Assembly: GCA_025998735.1 (NCBI GenBank)
Contig: BNWJ01000003.1
Span: forward strand, 1-49,445
DNA from: Alphaproteobacteria bacterium
GTDB lineage: Bacteria; Pseudomonadota; Alphaproteobacteria; UBA3830
DNA length: 49,445 nt
Direction: 5' to 3'
The notes below the pieces were generated by a model that saw nothing but the letters and a program-made list of their open reading frames with translations, did not search any database and was not told the origin of the DNA. This document shows positions 33,745 to 41,932 of this stretch, piece after piece (positions within the stretch are counted from its first letter, which is position 1; every line of letters starts with the position of its first letter). Position numbers and translations under genes: made by a program.

Positions 33745-33804
33745 TTATCAAGCGCGTCGTAAAACCACCTCGTTCACGTGGTGGATATAAGGCGCACTTG
33801 ATAA
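33745..33804 (+). mobile_element. Solo left-end hairpin of the IS200/IS605-derived family
   Basis: TTATCAAGCGCGTCGTAAAA to GGCGCACTTGATAA forms a 60-bp near-palindrome around TTCACG. The rest of the element is absent. It lies 85 bp before the RelB start. Confidence 0.75.
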
Positions 33805-33829
33805 TTACAGACGAGCTAATCAAAAGTGA

Positions 33830-33858
33830 TTGATTTTGCGCATCATTTGTGATACATT
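33830..33858 (+). promoter_or_regulatory. Candidate promoter of the RelBE operon
   Basis: TTGATT (33830-33835), a 17-base spacer and TACATT (33853-33858) lie 30 bp before the antitoxin start. Confidence 0.5.
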
Positions 33859-33888
33859 TTTTTGTGTAAACGTGGATTTGAGGAGTTT

Positions 33889-34137
33889 ATGAGCACAATA
33901 AATCAAAGAGTGAATGTTACATTTAATAATAGCGAACTAGAGGCCATAAAGGTTTATGCTACCGCAACAGATAAATCTTTGTCTCAAGCAGTGGCGGGAC
34001 TAGCCCTAAAAGCTCTAGAGGAATGCGAGGATATTTTATTGGGAGAGAAGGCTATACAACGTTGGAAAAAAGCAAGTTCGGATCAATGGCTGTCAATGGA
34101 CGACTTCAAAAGAGCTTTTGATGAGCTTCCTGAATGA
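33889..34137 (+). CDS. RelB-family antitoxin
   Basis: ATG 33889 follows GAGGAG with a 3-base spacer (82 aa, MSTINQRVNVTFNNSELEAI). The N-terminal half fits a ribbon-helix-helix DNA-binding fold (VNVTF strand, then YATATDKSLSQAVAGLAL helices). The C-terminal half is acidic and helical (SMDDFKRAFDELPE), typical of the toxin-binding part. The stop overlaps the toxin start by four bases. Confidence 0.8.
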   Translation: MSTINQRVNVTFNNSELEAIKVYATATDKSLSQAVAGLALKALEECEDILLGEKAIQRWKKASSDQWLSMDDFKRAFDELPE

Positions 34138-34418
34138 CATACAAAATTAAAATTCATCCGTTAGTTGTAAAAGAAGACTTCAAAAAGCTCAATCAAAAAT
34201 TGAAGGATACTTTTTGTGCCGCCCTTGAAAATCGCATTGCTGAGCGTCCGTACGATTTCAAACCCCTTAGGGGAAAGCGATATCGTAATATTTGGAGATT
34301 GCGAGTCGGGGATTATCGCATGGTGTATAGAATTGAAGAAGATGAGAGTGTTGTTTATATTCTCTGTATAGAGGTTCGCGGAAAAGTATATGAAAAATTA
34401 GATGATCGGATAAACTGA
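34134..34418 (+). CDS. RelE/ParE-family toxin
   Basis: The 94-aa protein MTYKIKIHPLVVKEDFKKLN has the RelE fold signature: ENRIAERPYDFKPLRGKRYRN, then IWRLRVGDYRMVYRIEEDES and a final strand YILCIEVRGKVYEKL. RelE toxins cleave mRNA in the ribosome; ParE relatives hit gyrase, and sequence alone does not decide. It is translationally coupled to RelB. A relic of a close homologue lies at 36799. Confidence 0.87.
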   Translation: MTYKIKIHPLVVKEDFKKLNQKLKDTFCAALENRIAERPYDFKPLRGKRYRNIWRLRVGDYRMVYRIEEDESVVYILCIEVRGKVYEKLDDRIN

Positions 34419-34448
34419 ATTTTGATATTCATTGCGCTCTCAGTGAAA

Positions 34449-35528
34449 CTATTTTAGTGAGCAGCCAGACGAGTTGTCGAAAAATGTTTTTTCGTATTCT
34501 TCGCACAAACGGTATTTTCTCGCTTTTTTAGATGAATTTGACAATTTTAGGAAGCCAGTTTCTATCCATTGATTGGCCAGAAGTCTTCCGCTTTGTTGCG
34601 ATATACTCAAATGTTCCGCGATTTGCATAGAGGATACTTCTTCAAATTCAGCGAATAATTCCAATGTTTTTCTTTGCCTTACATCTAGTTTGCGAATTGC
34701 CGATGGAACATCTGATTTAGTTTTTTTGTGAGCTTGAATCTTTTTGAAGGCATCAGCAACCCCACGTACAAAATAATCGATCCAGTGCGTTAAGTCTGCC
34801 CGCTCTCGTCCTTCGTAGTAATTATGGTGTTCATGAGTAGCTAATGCGTCGTAGTATTCGACTAAATCGTTGGCATAGTACTCCTCCAGCGAATAAATCC
34901 CGTTGAGTCCATATCCATATTTTCGCATGAGAAAACTGGTTATTAGTCTTGCTGTCCTGCCATTGCCGTCGTAGTAGGGATGTATGGTCACGAATTGGTA
35001 ATGAACCAGCCCAGAAACTATTACGTGTGGAATTTGCGTATTGGCATTCACCCAATTCACAAGATCTTTCATCAAAAATGGTACATCTTTCGCTTCTGGA
35101 GGCACGTAGACGATATTGCCCGAGGCATTATCGTAAATTGCGTTCTGGCCATCTCTATATGGATATGCGCAACCCTCAACGATGTCATGTGCCTTTTTGA
35201 TCAATTCTTCGGAAAAAGGCAAATTCTTATCCAGGCATTTTTCTATGTAATCCATGGCTTTGTAGTACGCTTTTACCTCCGATGAATCTCGTTCTCGATA
35301 CGGAATCTTTTTTCTCTTCAGAATTGCGTCCTCAACTTGTTGATGAGTAAGTTTGTTTCCTTCAATTTTAGTTGAATAATGAACCGACGCTATTTTGGCG
35401 GTGCTTTTCAGAGAGGCCATTAGGCTAGGAGAAAATGCATTATGCTCAAAAAAATCTCGCACGTTCTCTATTTTAGCCAGATTACTTAAGATATCCCGGG
35501 TTATAGTATATTTCGGATCAAACGACAT
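34449..35528 (-). CDS. Fic family protein with C-terminal winged helix
   Basis: The 359-aa protein has the inhibitory motif STKIEGN (about residue 52), the flap region GNIVYVPPEA, and the catalytic motif HPYYDGNGRTAR (about residue 183). A winged-helix tail (FEEVSSMQIAEHLSISQQSGRL) ends the protein. It is of the common Fic/DUF4172-like size and carries no repeat insertion, unlike the two Fic genes with leader repeats. It lies between RelBE and HigBA. Target unknown. Confidence 0.88.
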   Translation of the reverse strand: MSFDPKYTITRDILSNLAKIENVRDFFEHNAFSPSLMASLKSTAKIASVHYSTKIEGNKLTHQQVEDAILKRKKIPYRERDSSEVKAYYKAMDYIEKCLDKNLPFSEELIKKAHDIVEGCAYPYRDGQNAIYDNASGNIVYVPPEAKDVPFLMKDLVNWVNANTQIPHVIVSGLVHYQFVTIHPYYDGNGRTARLITSFLMRKYGYGLNGIYSLEEYYANDLVEYYDALATHEHHNYYEGRERADLTHWIDYFVRGVADAFKKIQAHKKTKSDVPSAIRKLDVRQRKTLELFAEFEEVSSMQIAEHLSISQQSGRLLANQWIETGFLKLSNSSKKARKYRLCEEYEKTFFDNSSGCSLK

Positions 35529-35593
35529 TATATTCTTTATTCTATCTTTAAACGAGGTTTATTGTATCATGATTTTGGTGAAAGAAGCATGAC

Positions 35594-35639
35594 CTCTTAA
35601 TATGTCATCAACTCCGTATTCTTTCGGTGTTTTGGAGTG
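35594..35639 (-). pseudogene. HipA C-terminal relic
   Basis: The minus strand reads SKTPKEYGVDDI, matching SKTLKEYGIDDM at the end of the HipA-like protein at 13155. A MITE adjoins on the upstream side (35640) and nothing of the rest is left. Confidence 0.75.
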
Positions 35640-35751
35640 GTGATAGCCGGAACAAGTCATGATATTGATTAGATTCCTGAAATCACAGCCTCTTAGAGAG
35701 AGTGAAATTTCAGTGTTTTTATCTATATCATGATTTGTTCCGGCTATCACC
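35640..35751. mobile_element. GGTGATAGCC MITE, copy 2
   Basis: Same ends as the copy at 33510 and 112 bp long. The flanks TTTGGAGT and TTTGAAGT are an 8-bp duplication with one change. It is inserted in a hipA relic. Confidence 0.88.
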
Positions 35752-35760
35752 TTTGAAGTT

Positions 35761-35949
35761 GACATCCGCCTCGCCCTAAAGGACGAGGATTCCCAACCAG
35801 CATGACGCTGGTTCGTCACCGTAAAATTCCCTATGACGGGAATTTTACAGCGAAAACTAAGCTTTTCCCTTGGGTAGTCTCAGTGAAGCAGAAACCATCC
35901 GTTCCTTCGAGAATTGGAATCCTTGCCCTTTAGGGCGGGGAGGATGTCA
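35761..35949 (+). mobile_element. IS200/IS605-derived element, inverted right ends at both sides
   Basis: The right half of a full copy (inner hairpin to GGATGTCA) is preceded by an inverted right end (TGACATCCGCCTCGCCC) in place of the left hairpin. Its terminal TGTCA provides, on the minus strand, the TGA stop of the antitoxin at 35947. Confidence 0.75.
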
Positions 35950-36264
35950 ACGAGCAGTTTCCAATGGGCGAATGGTAATCGTGTATTTTAATGCTCTTAA
36001 AATTGCCATAACTGTATCAAGTTTGGGATTTCCATTCGGCAATAAGCTCTTGTAAAAAACGTCTCTTGTTAATCCCGATTCCCTTGCTGTTTTGGAAAAG
36101 CCCCTTGCCTCCGCAAGGTGCCTCAAAGAAAGCAATAGCGCCTCTTTGTTCATATCTTTTGAATAATCATCTATCGCAGACCTCAAGAATATATCCGCTA
36201 ATTCTGAATCATTTTTCAGTTTTTCCACCAATAACTCGCTGAAGGTTCTATATTTCTTGTCCAT
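35947..36264 (-). CDS. HigA-type antitoxin (addiction module antidote, HTH)
   Basis: I start at ATG 36264 (MDKKYRTFSELLVEKLKND), with GGGAGAAG upstream. [27 protein letters not shown], then TRDVFYKSLLPNGNPKLDTV, is the standard helix-turn-helix of this family, which represses its own operon and blocks the toxin encoded just upstream. The start lies inside the toxin 3' end (17-bp overlap). The stop codon is contributed by the adjoining element. A paralogue is at 46444. Confidence 0.85.
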   Translation of the reverse strand: MDKKYRTFSELLVEKLKNDSELADIFLRSAIDDYSKDMNKEALLLSLRHLAEARGFSKTARESGLTRDVFYKSLLPNGNPKLDTVMAILRALKYTITIRPLETAR

Positions 36265-36595
36265 TTCTTCTCTCCCAATAATCACTCAAGTATTCCTTGG
36301 CTTTGTCTATATCTCTGGATTGATCACGCTTTGTATTCTTATCACCGCCAGCCAAAAGTAAAACAACGACATTATCAATTTGCGAATAGTAAACTCTCAA
36401 TCCCTCATTGAAACGCAACTCATATAATCCATTTCCCAGGGATTTGAAATCACCAAAATTCCCCAACAAAACACGCAATAGCCGCTTGGAAATCTTATCT
36501 GCATAATCTCTGCTAAGATCATCAATCCAATCTGAAAAAGGCTCTCTCCCTTCTCTCGTAGAATAGATGATTATTTCCCTTTCAACACTTAACAT
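36248..36595 (-). CDS. HigB/RelE-type toxin (addiction module killer protein)
   Basis: The 115-aa protein has EIIIYSTREGREPFSDWIDD, YELRFNEGLRVYYSQ, and [21 protein letters not shown], the marks of phage-derived Gp49-like HigB toxins. They cleave mRNA on the ribosome. Toxin-first gene order is usual for this family. Intact here; the paralogue at 46767 is interrupted by a MITE exactly after RVY. Confidence 0.88.
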   Translation of the reverse strand: MLSVEREIIIYSTREGREPFSDWIDDLSRDYADKISKRLLRVLLGNFGDFKSLGNGLYELRFNEGLRVYYSQIDNVVVLLLAGGDKNTKRDQSRDIDKAKEYLSDYWERRNGQEI

Positions 36596-36619
36596 TTATT
36601 CAAACCATTTACATAATAC

Positions 36620-36647
36620 ATTGTAGTACAAAGAATACATTTGTCAA
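36620..36647 (-). promoter_or_regulatory. Promoter of the HigBA operon
   Basis: On the minus strand TTGACA (36647-36642), a 16-base spacer and TACAAT (36625-36620). TGTATTCTTTGTAC and TACAATGTA around it are imperfectly palindromic and may be the operator. Confidence 0.6.
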
Positions 36648-36738
36648 TCGCATTGTATGCAACAATATGCGTTTTTACAAAATTACATTAGCTGCCTATT
36701 GCAAAAGATTGTGAGATTGCTCCTCAACACTTTGTCCT

Positions 36739-36798
36739 TTATCCCTCGCGCCGTAAAACCACCTCGTTCACGTGGTGGATATAAGGCGCGCTTGACAA
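36739..36798 (+). mobile_element. Solo left-end hairpin of the IS200/IS605-derived family
   Basis: TTATCCCTCGCGCCGTAAAA to GGATATAAGGCGCGCTTGACAA, hybrid arms. It replaces the end of a relE fragment. Confidence 0.75.
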
Positions 36799-36890
36799 GC
36801 GGCGCTCTCATCTTCTCAATTCTATGCACTATGCGATAATCCAAGGCTTGCAATCTCCAAATATTGCGATATCGCTTTCCCACCTGAGGT
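36799..36890 (-). pseudogene. RelE-family toxin fragment
   Basis: The minus strand reads GKRYRNIWRLQALDYRIVHR, then IEKMRAP, matching GKRYRNIWRLRVGDYRMVYR of the intact toxin at 34134. Both ends are missing; the downstream cut is the hairpin at 36739. Bases 36900-36968 contain two worn 15-bp palindromes. Confidence 0.85.
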
Positions 36891-36969
36891 GGTTGAAATC
36901 GTGCGGACGCTCAGCAAAGCGATAGCATCAACTGGATTCAATGTCACGTTGGCATTAATGAATCCAGCG

Positions 36970-38100
36970 TCACATTGACAACCACTGGGGCAAGCATTCT
37001 CTGTGGATTACGTTAAACTCAGATTGATATGTTTCCAGAAACAGCTTTGGAGTTTTTACTTTAGCTTTGGGACTGTATTTGAATTCATAGGCGTGCAACA
37101 CACCGTCGTATTCTTCGATGTAGTCGATTTCCTGCTGATCGTAGGTTCTCCAGAAGTATTTGTTAGCGAGATGGCCAACAAAGGCATTTCTCTTCAGGCG
37201 CTCAACTATGCAAAAATTTTCCCAGAGAGCTCCAATGTCATTACGCATATGTGGTGGATTGAAATTTTGTATCAGGCTATTCCGAATTCCAAGATCACAA
37301 AAATAAATCTTATTATTCTTGGAAATTTCTTTGCGAGAATTTCTGGAAAACGCCCTCAAACGGAATATAACGAAACATTTCTCCAGAAGATCTATGTATT
37401 TTTCGATGGTTGCTCTGTCAATTCCCAAATGTTTTGCGAGTTCGCTGTAGGATACTTCGTTTCCAACCTGAAGCGCCAATAATTGCAGCAATTTCACAAG
37501 CTTGTCCGAATGTTTTATGTGCTCCAAGGTGAGGATATCCTTATACAAATATCCGCTGACAGTTTCGTCCAGCTCTATTTTAGCATCTTCTGGATATTTA
37601 CCGAAAACAGCTGGATATCCGCCATAAATCATCATTGAATCAACCAATGAATCCATATCTATGGAATTATTAGCAACTTCCGTGAGTGATAGCGGCTGCA
37701 GCAGAAAATGTCTTGCGCGTCCGACCAATGGTTCTCCAATCTTATTTACGAGATCAAAACTAGAAGAGCCTGTGGCTATAATTTGAATTTCCGGATATGT
37801 ATCCGCCAATATTTTCAGCGACAAGCCGATATTTTCGATGTGCTGGGCTTCATCAATGACGGCAACATCCACATTCCCAATGGCTTCCCTTAATTTTAGT
37901 GGGTCTGTCGTTGCAAACCGCTGAGAATTTGGAAGAAGTTCTGCGTTAAAGAAGGTTGTTCTTTTGCCGTTTCGAGCTTGGTCTGCGAGTATTTCTTTGG
38001 ATAAAGTAGTTTTACCAGTACGTCTCGCACCGTAAAGTACGATGACTTTTCCGTTGTATAATTGCCTAAGAATTCTCTGATATAACTTTCTATCGTACAT
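36970..38100 (-). CDS. AAA+ ATPase with DUF4143-type C-terminus (group B, copy 2)
   Basis: The 376-aa protein starts MYDRKLYQRILRQLYNGKVI. Walker A is GARRTGKTT (residues 24-32), Walker B VAVIDEAQ, sensor IATGSSSFD, then GEPLVGRA. A helix-turn-helix-like segment (ELAKHLGIDRATIEKYI) follows, and QQEIDYIEEYDGVLHAYEFKYS carries the D and E-x-K. The last 60 residues are closer to the other two group B copies than the middle part is. Alone in its transcription unit. Confidence 0.86.
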   Translation of the reverse strand: MYDRKLYQRILRQLYNGKVIVLYGARRTGKTTLSKEILADQARNGKRTTFFNAELLPNSQRFATTDPLKLREAIGNVDVAVIDEAQHIENIGLSLKILADTYPEIQIIATGSSSFDLVNKIGEPLVGRARHFLLQPLSLTEVANNSIDMDSLVDSMMIYGGYPAVFGKYPEDAKIELDETVSGYLYKDILTLEHIKHSDKLVKLLQLLALQVGNEVSYSELAKHLGIDRATIEKYIDLLEKCFVIFRLRAFSRNSRKEISKNNKIYFCDLGIRNSLIQNFNPPHMRNDIGALWENFCIVERLKRNAFVGHLANKYFWRTYDQQEIDYIEEYDGVLHAYEFKYSPKAKVKTPKLFLETYQSEFNVIHRECLPQWLSM

Positions 38101-38422
38101 TTTAGCTACCTTTTCTAAAACCAGGAATGTATTCGCGTTTTTACGCCAAAATTATTGAATGCATTCTTTGTATTATCACAACAGCATAGAATTAGCAAGA
38201 TATGCTAACGGAAACGATCTTTTGTTTGATGTTTTTTATGCTGAAAAATCAGATGATGAGGCTACGCTTATAAAATGTTGCGATTTGATTCGCATTTTTA
38301 CGCTAAAATTCGCAAAAGCAAGAGTTCTCATTGCTGCCGTTTTTAAAAGCTTCAGAGAAAATTTTCTTGGTTTGTGCGCATTACAGTGCTGCTGTCACCG
38401 ACGATTTGATATACTCAGCGCT
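38101..38422. other. Gene-free stretch, 320 bp
   Basis: I see no supported gene or element. Two TTTTTACGC(C/T)AAAATT motifs (38137 and 38295) are the only repeat noticed. A plus-strand open frame runs on into the antisense of the next gene and is not convincing. Confidence 0.4.
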
Positions 38423-39406
38423 CTAAATGGCAAGGACGCCAAGGCCGATTCCCAGCTTTTGTTCAAAATAAGCAATCGTTCTGTCGAGTCCTTCATCAAG
38501 AGCAATCTTTGGTTCCCAATCAAGCTTGGATTTTGCCAGCGTTATATCCGGACGACGCCTGGTGGGATCGTCGGATGGCAGAGAGTGGTAAACAATTTTT
38601 GATTTTCCACCGACTTTTGCAATAACCTTTTCAGCCAATTCCCTTATCGTAAATTCGCCTGGGTTACCAATATTGACTGGTCCTGTGAAACCACGCTTGC
38701 TGCCCATCATGCGCACGATAACTTCTATCAGGTCGTCGACATAGCAGAATGAGCGGGTTTGAGAGCCGTCCCCATAAATTGTTATGGCCTCGCCTCTCAG
38801 TGCCTGGCAGATGAAATTGCTGATGACGCGCCCATCGTCTGGATTCATTTTGGGCCCATAGGCATTGAATATGCGCACGACTTTTATGTCGACGCCTTCG
38901 TTCCTGTAATAATCAAAAAATAGACTTTCTGCGCAGCGTTTTCCCTCGTCGTAGCATGCGCGCATACTGATGGGATTTACGTTGCCGCGATACGTTTCCT
39001 TTTGCGGATGCTCAAGTGGATCGCCGTACACTTCCGAAGTTGAAGTTTGGAGTATCGTCGCATTGTTGCTCTTGGCTAACTCCAGCATGTTTATGGCTCC
39101 GAGTACATTTGTCTTCGTTGTCATTATGGCGTGCTTCCCCTGGTAGGCGGGCGGAGAAGCTGGACAGGCGAGGTTGTATATCTGATCTATATGTCTGGTT
39201 AATTTCCCCAACGGATTGGTTACATCATGTTTTATAAAGAAAAAATTAGGACGATTGAATAATTCTTCTATATTTTCGATGCTTCCTGTATAATTGTTAT
39301 CAACACAAACAACTAGATTCCCGTCAGCAACAAGTCTGGCGCACAAATGTGCTCCCAAGAAACCAGTGCCTCCGGATACTAGTATGTTGCTCACAAAACG
39401 CTCCAT
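38423..39406 (-). CDS. UDP-glucuronate decarboxylase-like SDR (UXS family)
   Basis: UXS enzymes turn UDP-glucuronate into UDP-xylose for surface glycans. [10 protein letters not shown] (residues 12-21) binds [13 protein letters not shown] and CYDEGKR hold the catalytic Ser/Thr, Tyr and Lys, and [20 protein letters not shown], then [20 protein letters not shown], is nearly diagnostic for UXS. The final residues LGVLAI may be changed. With the GT2 domain at 26081 and the membrane glycosyltransferases at 41933 and 44651 it suggests a surface-glycan set, though these genes do not form one operon. Confidence 0.9.
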   Translation of the reverse strand: MERFVSNILVSGGTGFLGAHLCARLVADGNLVVCVDNNYTGSIENIEELFNRPNFFFIKHDVTNPLGKLTRHIDQIYNLACPASPPAYQGKHAIMTTKTNVLGAINMLELAKSNNATILQTSTSEVYGDPLEHPQKETYRGNVNPISMRACYDEGKRCAESLFFDYYRNEGVDIKVVRIFNAYGPKMNPDDGRVISNFICQALRGEAITIYGDGSQTRSFCYVDDLIEVIVRMMGSKRGFTGPVNIGNPGEFTIRELAEKVIAKVGGKSKIVYHSLPSDDPTRRRPDITLAKSKLDWEPKIALDEGLDRTIAYFEQKLGIGLGVLAI

Positions 39407-39490
39407 CTTTATTAATCAAATGTTATTTGTAATTTATTTAAAAACAATAAAAATTGCGGTAATTTCCGCTCAATCTTTGCGAAAGCACAA

Positions 39491-39591
39491 GGCTTTTTCC
39501 TGAGCGCCTATTTTTTGTGGATTTTTTAACGAAAAGGTTGATTTTCGATATTTAGAGAACAACGCTGAGAGTTTTCCGCCAACTTGCTCGA
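39491..39591. repeat. Repeat related to the insertion at 47276
   Basis: GGCTTTTTCCTGAGCGCCTA and GAAAAGGTTGATTTTCGATATT match, inverted, the 118-bp segment at 47276-47393. GCTGAGAGTTTTC here and GAAAACTCTCAG at 39675 are inverse to each other across the 67-bp MITE. Confidence 0.65.
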
Positions 39592-39599
39592 CTATATTA

Positions 39600-39666
39600 G
39601 ACCTGTTGCGTAGGCCTATTTTTGGTCCTGATAATCAGTGACTCCAAGAGGTTTTTGCAACAGGTC
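39600..39666. mobile_element. 67-bp GACCTGTTGC MITE, copy 1
   Basis: GACCTGTTGC at the left and GCAACAGGTC at the right are exact inverses. The body (GTCCTGATAATCAGTGACTC) is the same as in the copy at 46899. Flanks TATTA/TATTT are a near 5-bp duplication. Confidence 0.85.
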
Positions 39667-39713
39667 TATTTGTCTGAAAACTCTCAGTGTCTACTACAGT
39701 CATTGCATGACGG

Positions 39714-39783
39714 GCACTCGCTCAGGCTGAAACAGCTTCGGCGTTGAAGATAGCGCTCGCACATCTTGCCACCAGTAAAAAAG
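39714..39783. repeat. Partial palindromic element upstream of an antitoxin
   Basis: CTCAGGCTGAAACAGCTTCG, then GCGTTGAAGATAGCGCTCGCAC, belongs to the palindromic-element family. GTCATTGCATGACGGGC beside it recurs inverted at 47538-47556. Confidence 0.65.
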
Positions 39784-39866
39784 AAAACGAGTCCAGAGAT
39801 CATCTCTGGTTGACGTATGTCCCTGTAAATGTCAGCGTAAGTCTACAAAAACAATTGGAGGAAATT

Positions 39867-40091
39867 ATGCACATATCCATGACCGAATTCCGAAACAAAA
39901 TGTTTCAAATAATGCCGAATCTGAAACCACATGAGGAAATCATTGTGACTCACAATTGCACAGACTCCTACGTTATCCGAAGAACAGCCCTCAATCGCAG
40001 CACAGAATTCAATAGCGCACTAGCTAAATGTCCAAAATTGAATATAACAGACGAGCAGGTACTCGCCTTTAAAAATGATGGCCGCAAATGA
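39867..40091 (+). CDS. Antitoxin, Phd/VapB-like, with its toxin destroyed
   Basis: I start at ATG 39867 (MHISMTEFRNKMFQIMPNLK), after TTGGAGGAAATT. The open frame further upstream is repeat sequence. It is homologous to the antitoxin at 4673 (MTEFRNKMFQIMPNL against LTNFRTEMFKLLPKV) and ends with the same FKNDGRK-type tail. The 74-aa gene is complete and overlaps the start of a vapC remnant by four bases, so it is now an orphan antitoxin that could still act against a toxin elsewhere. Confidence 0.8.
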   Translation: MHISMTEFRNKMFQIMPNLKPHEEIIVTHNCTDSYVIRRTALNRSTEFNSALAKCPKLNITDEQVLAFKNDGRK

Positions 40092-40117
40092 TTGTTGTAG
40101 ATACGTCTTTTGTTTTG
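40088..40117 (+). pseudogene. vapC start, cut by an IS200/605-derived element
   Basis: ATG 40088 overlaps the antitoxin stop and reads MIVVDTSFVL, the classic first strand of a PIN toxin with its catalytic Asp. After ten codons the element right end (TGACATCCTCC) begins. Confidence 0.85.
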
Positions 40118-40270
40118 ACATCCTCCCCGCCCTAAAGGACGAGGATTCCTAAGCTCCAAGAGCCCGGAAGGTTTCTGCTTCACTGAGACCACCCAAGGGA
40201 AAAGCTTGGTTTTCGCTGTAATATTCCCGTCATAGGGAATATTACAATGGCGAACCAGCGTCACGCTGGA
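40117..40270 (-). mobile_element. IS200/IS605-derived element, left part missing
   Basis: Inverted copy from the right end TGACATCCTCCCCGCCC to CCAGCGTCACGCTGG, with the inner hairpin in AATATT form. The left hairpin is absent. A second CCAGCGTCACGTTGG follows at 40303. Confidence 0.8.
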
Positions 40271-40434
40271 CGCATACGTTTCAGAAGCTCCAGAAAACGA
40301 GTCCAGCGTCACGTTGGCTTAGAAAACACTAAAAAATTAGAGAAAAATCACCAAAAGTACAAACCGCTCAATTCTTGTGGACGCATTTGGCTAAATTTGT
40401 TAGAATAAATGAACGAATTTAGGGATACTAAAAA

Positions 40435-41562
40435 ATGATAGAAAGGACCATACAGAAACACATCGAAGAGAATTTGTTTCGGGGAAAGGTAATGGTTATA
40501 TTCGGCACCAGACGAGTGGGAAAGACCACCCTTGTTAGGCAGATTCTAAATAGATATCAGACACTTGGAAAAAGGTGCGCTTACTTCAATTGTGAGTCGT
40601 TCGATGTAAGAGAGAAGATAGAAACCACAAACTTTCAAAAAATTGAAGCCTTCTTGAAACCGTACGATCTCATAGCACTAGACGAAGCGCAGTACATCGA
40701 AACCATAGGACGATCGCTAAAAATTATGGTAGATACGCATCCGGAAGTTCAGATCATAGCCACAGGATCATCCAGCTTTGATATCGCCAATAAAACTGGA
40801 GAGCCGCTGGTGGGAAGAGCCAGACACTACACGCTGTATCCGTTCTCTTTAAAAGAATTTAGCAATGAGGTCATAACACTAAGCTCCAATCTTGAGAAAT
40901 TCCTTCGATTTGGATTGTATCCGACTGTTATATCCGCAATTGATCCGGCGGAAGAATTACGCGACATTGTTGGGGGATATCTCTACAAGGATATTCTAGC
41001 CATTGAAGGCATGAAAAGCTCAAAGCTGCTAATTGACCTCCTAAAACTATTGGCTCTGCAGTTGGGAAGTGAGGTTTCCTATAACGAGCTATCCAATAAT
41101 TTGGGAATCGGTATTAGCACTGTAATAAAATACATTGATCTACTGGAGCGGTGTTTCATCGTATTTACTTTGCCGGCTTTCAGTAGAAACCTTAGAAACG
41201 AAGTCGGCAGAAAATCCAAGAAAATTTATTTCTATGATTTAGGAGTAAGGAACGCCATTATCAATGCTTTCGCTCCATTAGATATGAGAGCAGATGTCGG
41301 CGCTCTCTGGGAGAATTTCTGCATCGTAGAGCTAATGAAAAAAGCTCAAAACAATCGCCAGTTTTCCAACAACTATTTCTGGAGAACCTACGACCAGCAG
41401 GAGGTGGATTTCATCGAAGAATACGATGGCGTCCTTCACGCCTATGAATTCAAATACAGCGCCAAAGCGAAAGTGAAACCTCCAAAATTATTTCTGGAAA
41501 CATATCCATCGGAATTTACCGTAATTATTAGAGACAATTGGTATGAAAAATTGGGTAAATGA
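40435..41562 (+). CDS. AAA+ ATPase with DUF4143-type C-terminus (group B, copy 3)
   Basis: The 375-aa protein starts MIERTIQKHIEENLFRGKVMV. Walker A is GTRRVGKTT (residues 25-33), Walker B LIALDEAQ, sensor IATGSSSFD, then GEPLVGRA. The HTH-like segment is ELSNNLGIGISTVIKYIDLL. The C-terminal VDFIEEYDGVLHAYEFKYSA has D and E-x-K. From AFSRNLRNEVGRKSKK to the end it is nearly the same as the ATPase at 21554, whereas the first 230 residues are clearly different. This mosaic pattern suggests exchange of the C-terminal module. Confidence 0.87.
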   Translation: MIERTIQKHIEENLFRGKVMVIFGTRRVGKTTLVRQILNRYQTLGKRCAYFNCESFDVREKIETTNFQKIEAFLKPYDLIALDEAQYIETIGRSLKIMVDTHPEVQIIATGSSSFDIANKTGEPLVGRARHYTLYPFSLKEFSNEVITLSSNLEKFLRFGLYPTVISAIDPAEELRDIVGGYLYKDILAIEGMKSSKLLIDLLKLLALQLGSEVSYNELSNNLGIGISTVIKYIDLLERCFIVFTLPAFSRNLRNEVGRKSKKIYFYDLGVRNAIINAFAPLDMRADVGALWENFCIVELMKKAQNNRQFSNNYFWRTYDQQEVDFIEEYDGVLHAYEFKYSAKAKVKPPKLFLETYPSEFTVIIRDNWYEKLGK

Positions 41563-41708
41563 TAAACTAAATTCGAGATTAACTTCTTCATGTGACTTTT
41601 TTCAAGACTACTTTTACATAGTTTGCAAAAAAACCTCGTTTTTTAGGCTGCAAAATGATGCACTTTGCTGTTGAATGGGTATATCACTCCAGCAAATCAG
41701 ACAAATCT

Positions 41709-41820
41709 ATGATTTTGTAAAAGAATTCGATTTTTTGCTGGTTTTTATTTCTGCAATTAACTTTTGTTCTTTTTTGCGCCCCACAAACATCTTAGTATTC
41801 CCATTTTTAACAAAGCTCAT
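41709..41820 (-). pseudogene. N-terminal relic of another ATPase (FVGRxxE type)
   Basis: The minus strand reads MSFVKNGNTKMFVGRKKEQK, then LIAEIKTSKKSNSF and a stop. MFVGRxxExxxL...SKKS is the usual start of COG1672-type ATPases just before Walker A; here it is cut before the P-loop. The rest of 41563-41932 holds only the AAAATGATGCACTT motif shared with 1964. Confidence 0.5.
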
Positions 41821-41932
41821 TTTTGGGAATATATCATTGAAGCGCTGTGTTTGCAACATATTCGGCACAATGTGATCAGCTTCTCATTCAGTTCTGCGCT
41901 TTTAAGGCCAACGTGTTGCAAGCACCGCTACT

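Noticed and set aside
38159..38602. Plus-strand frame of 147 codons before and over the end of the UXS-like gene
   Set aside because: Half of it is antisense to a well-supported gene, there is no ribosome site and no recognisable domain.
39744..39866. Extending the antitoxin at 39867 upstream to an ATG at 39744
   Set aside because: The extra 41 residues are palindromic-element sequence; TTGGAGGAAATT marks the ATG at 39867.
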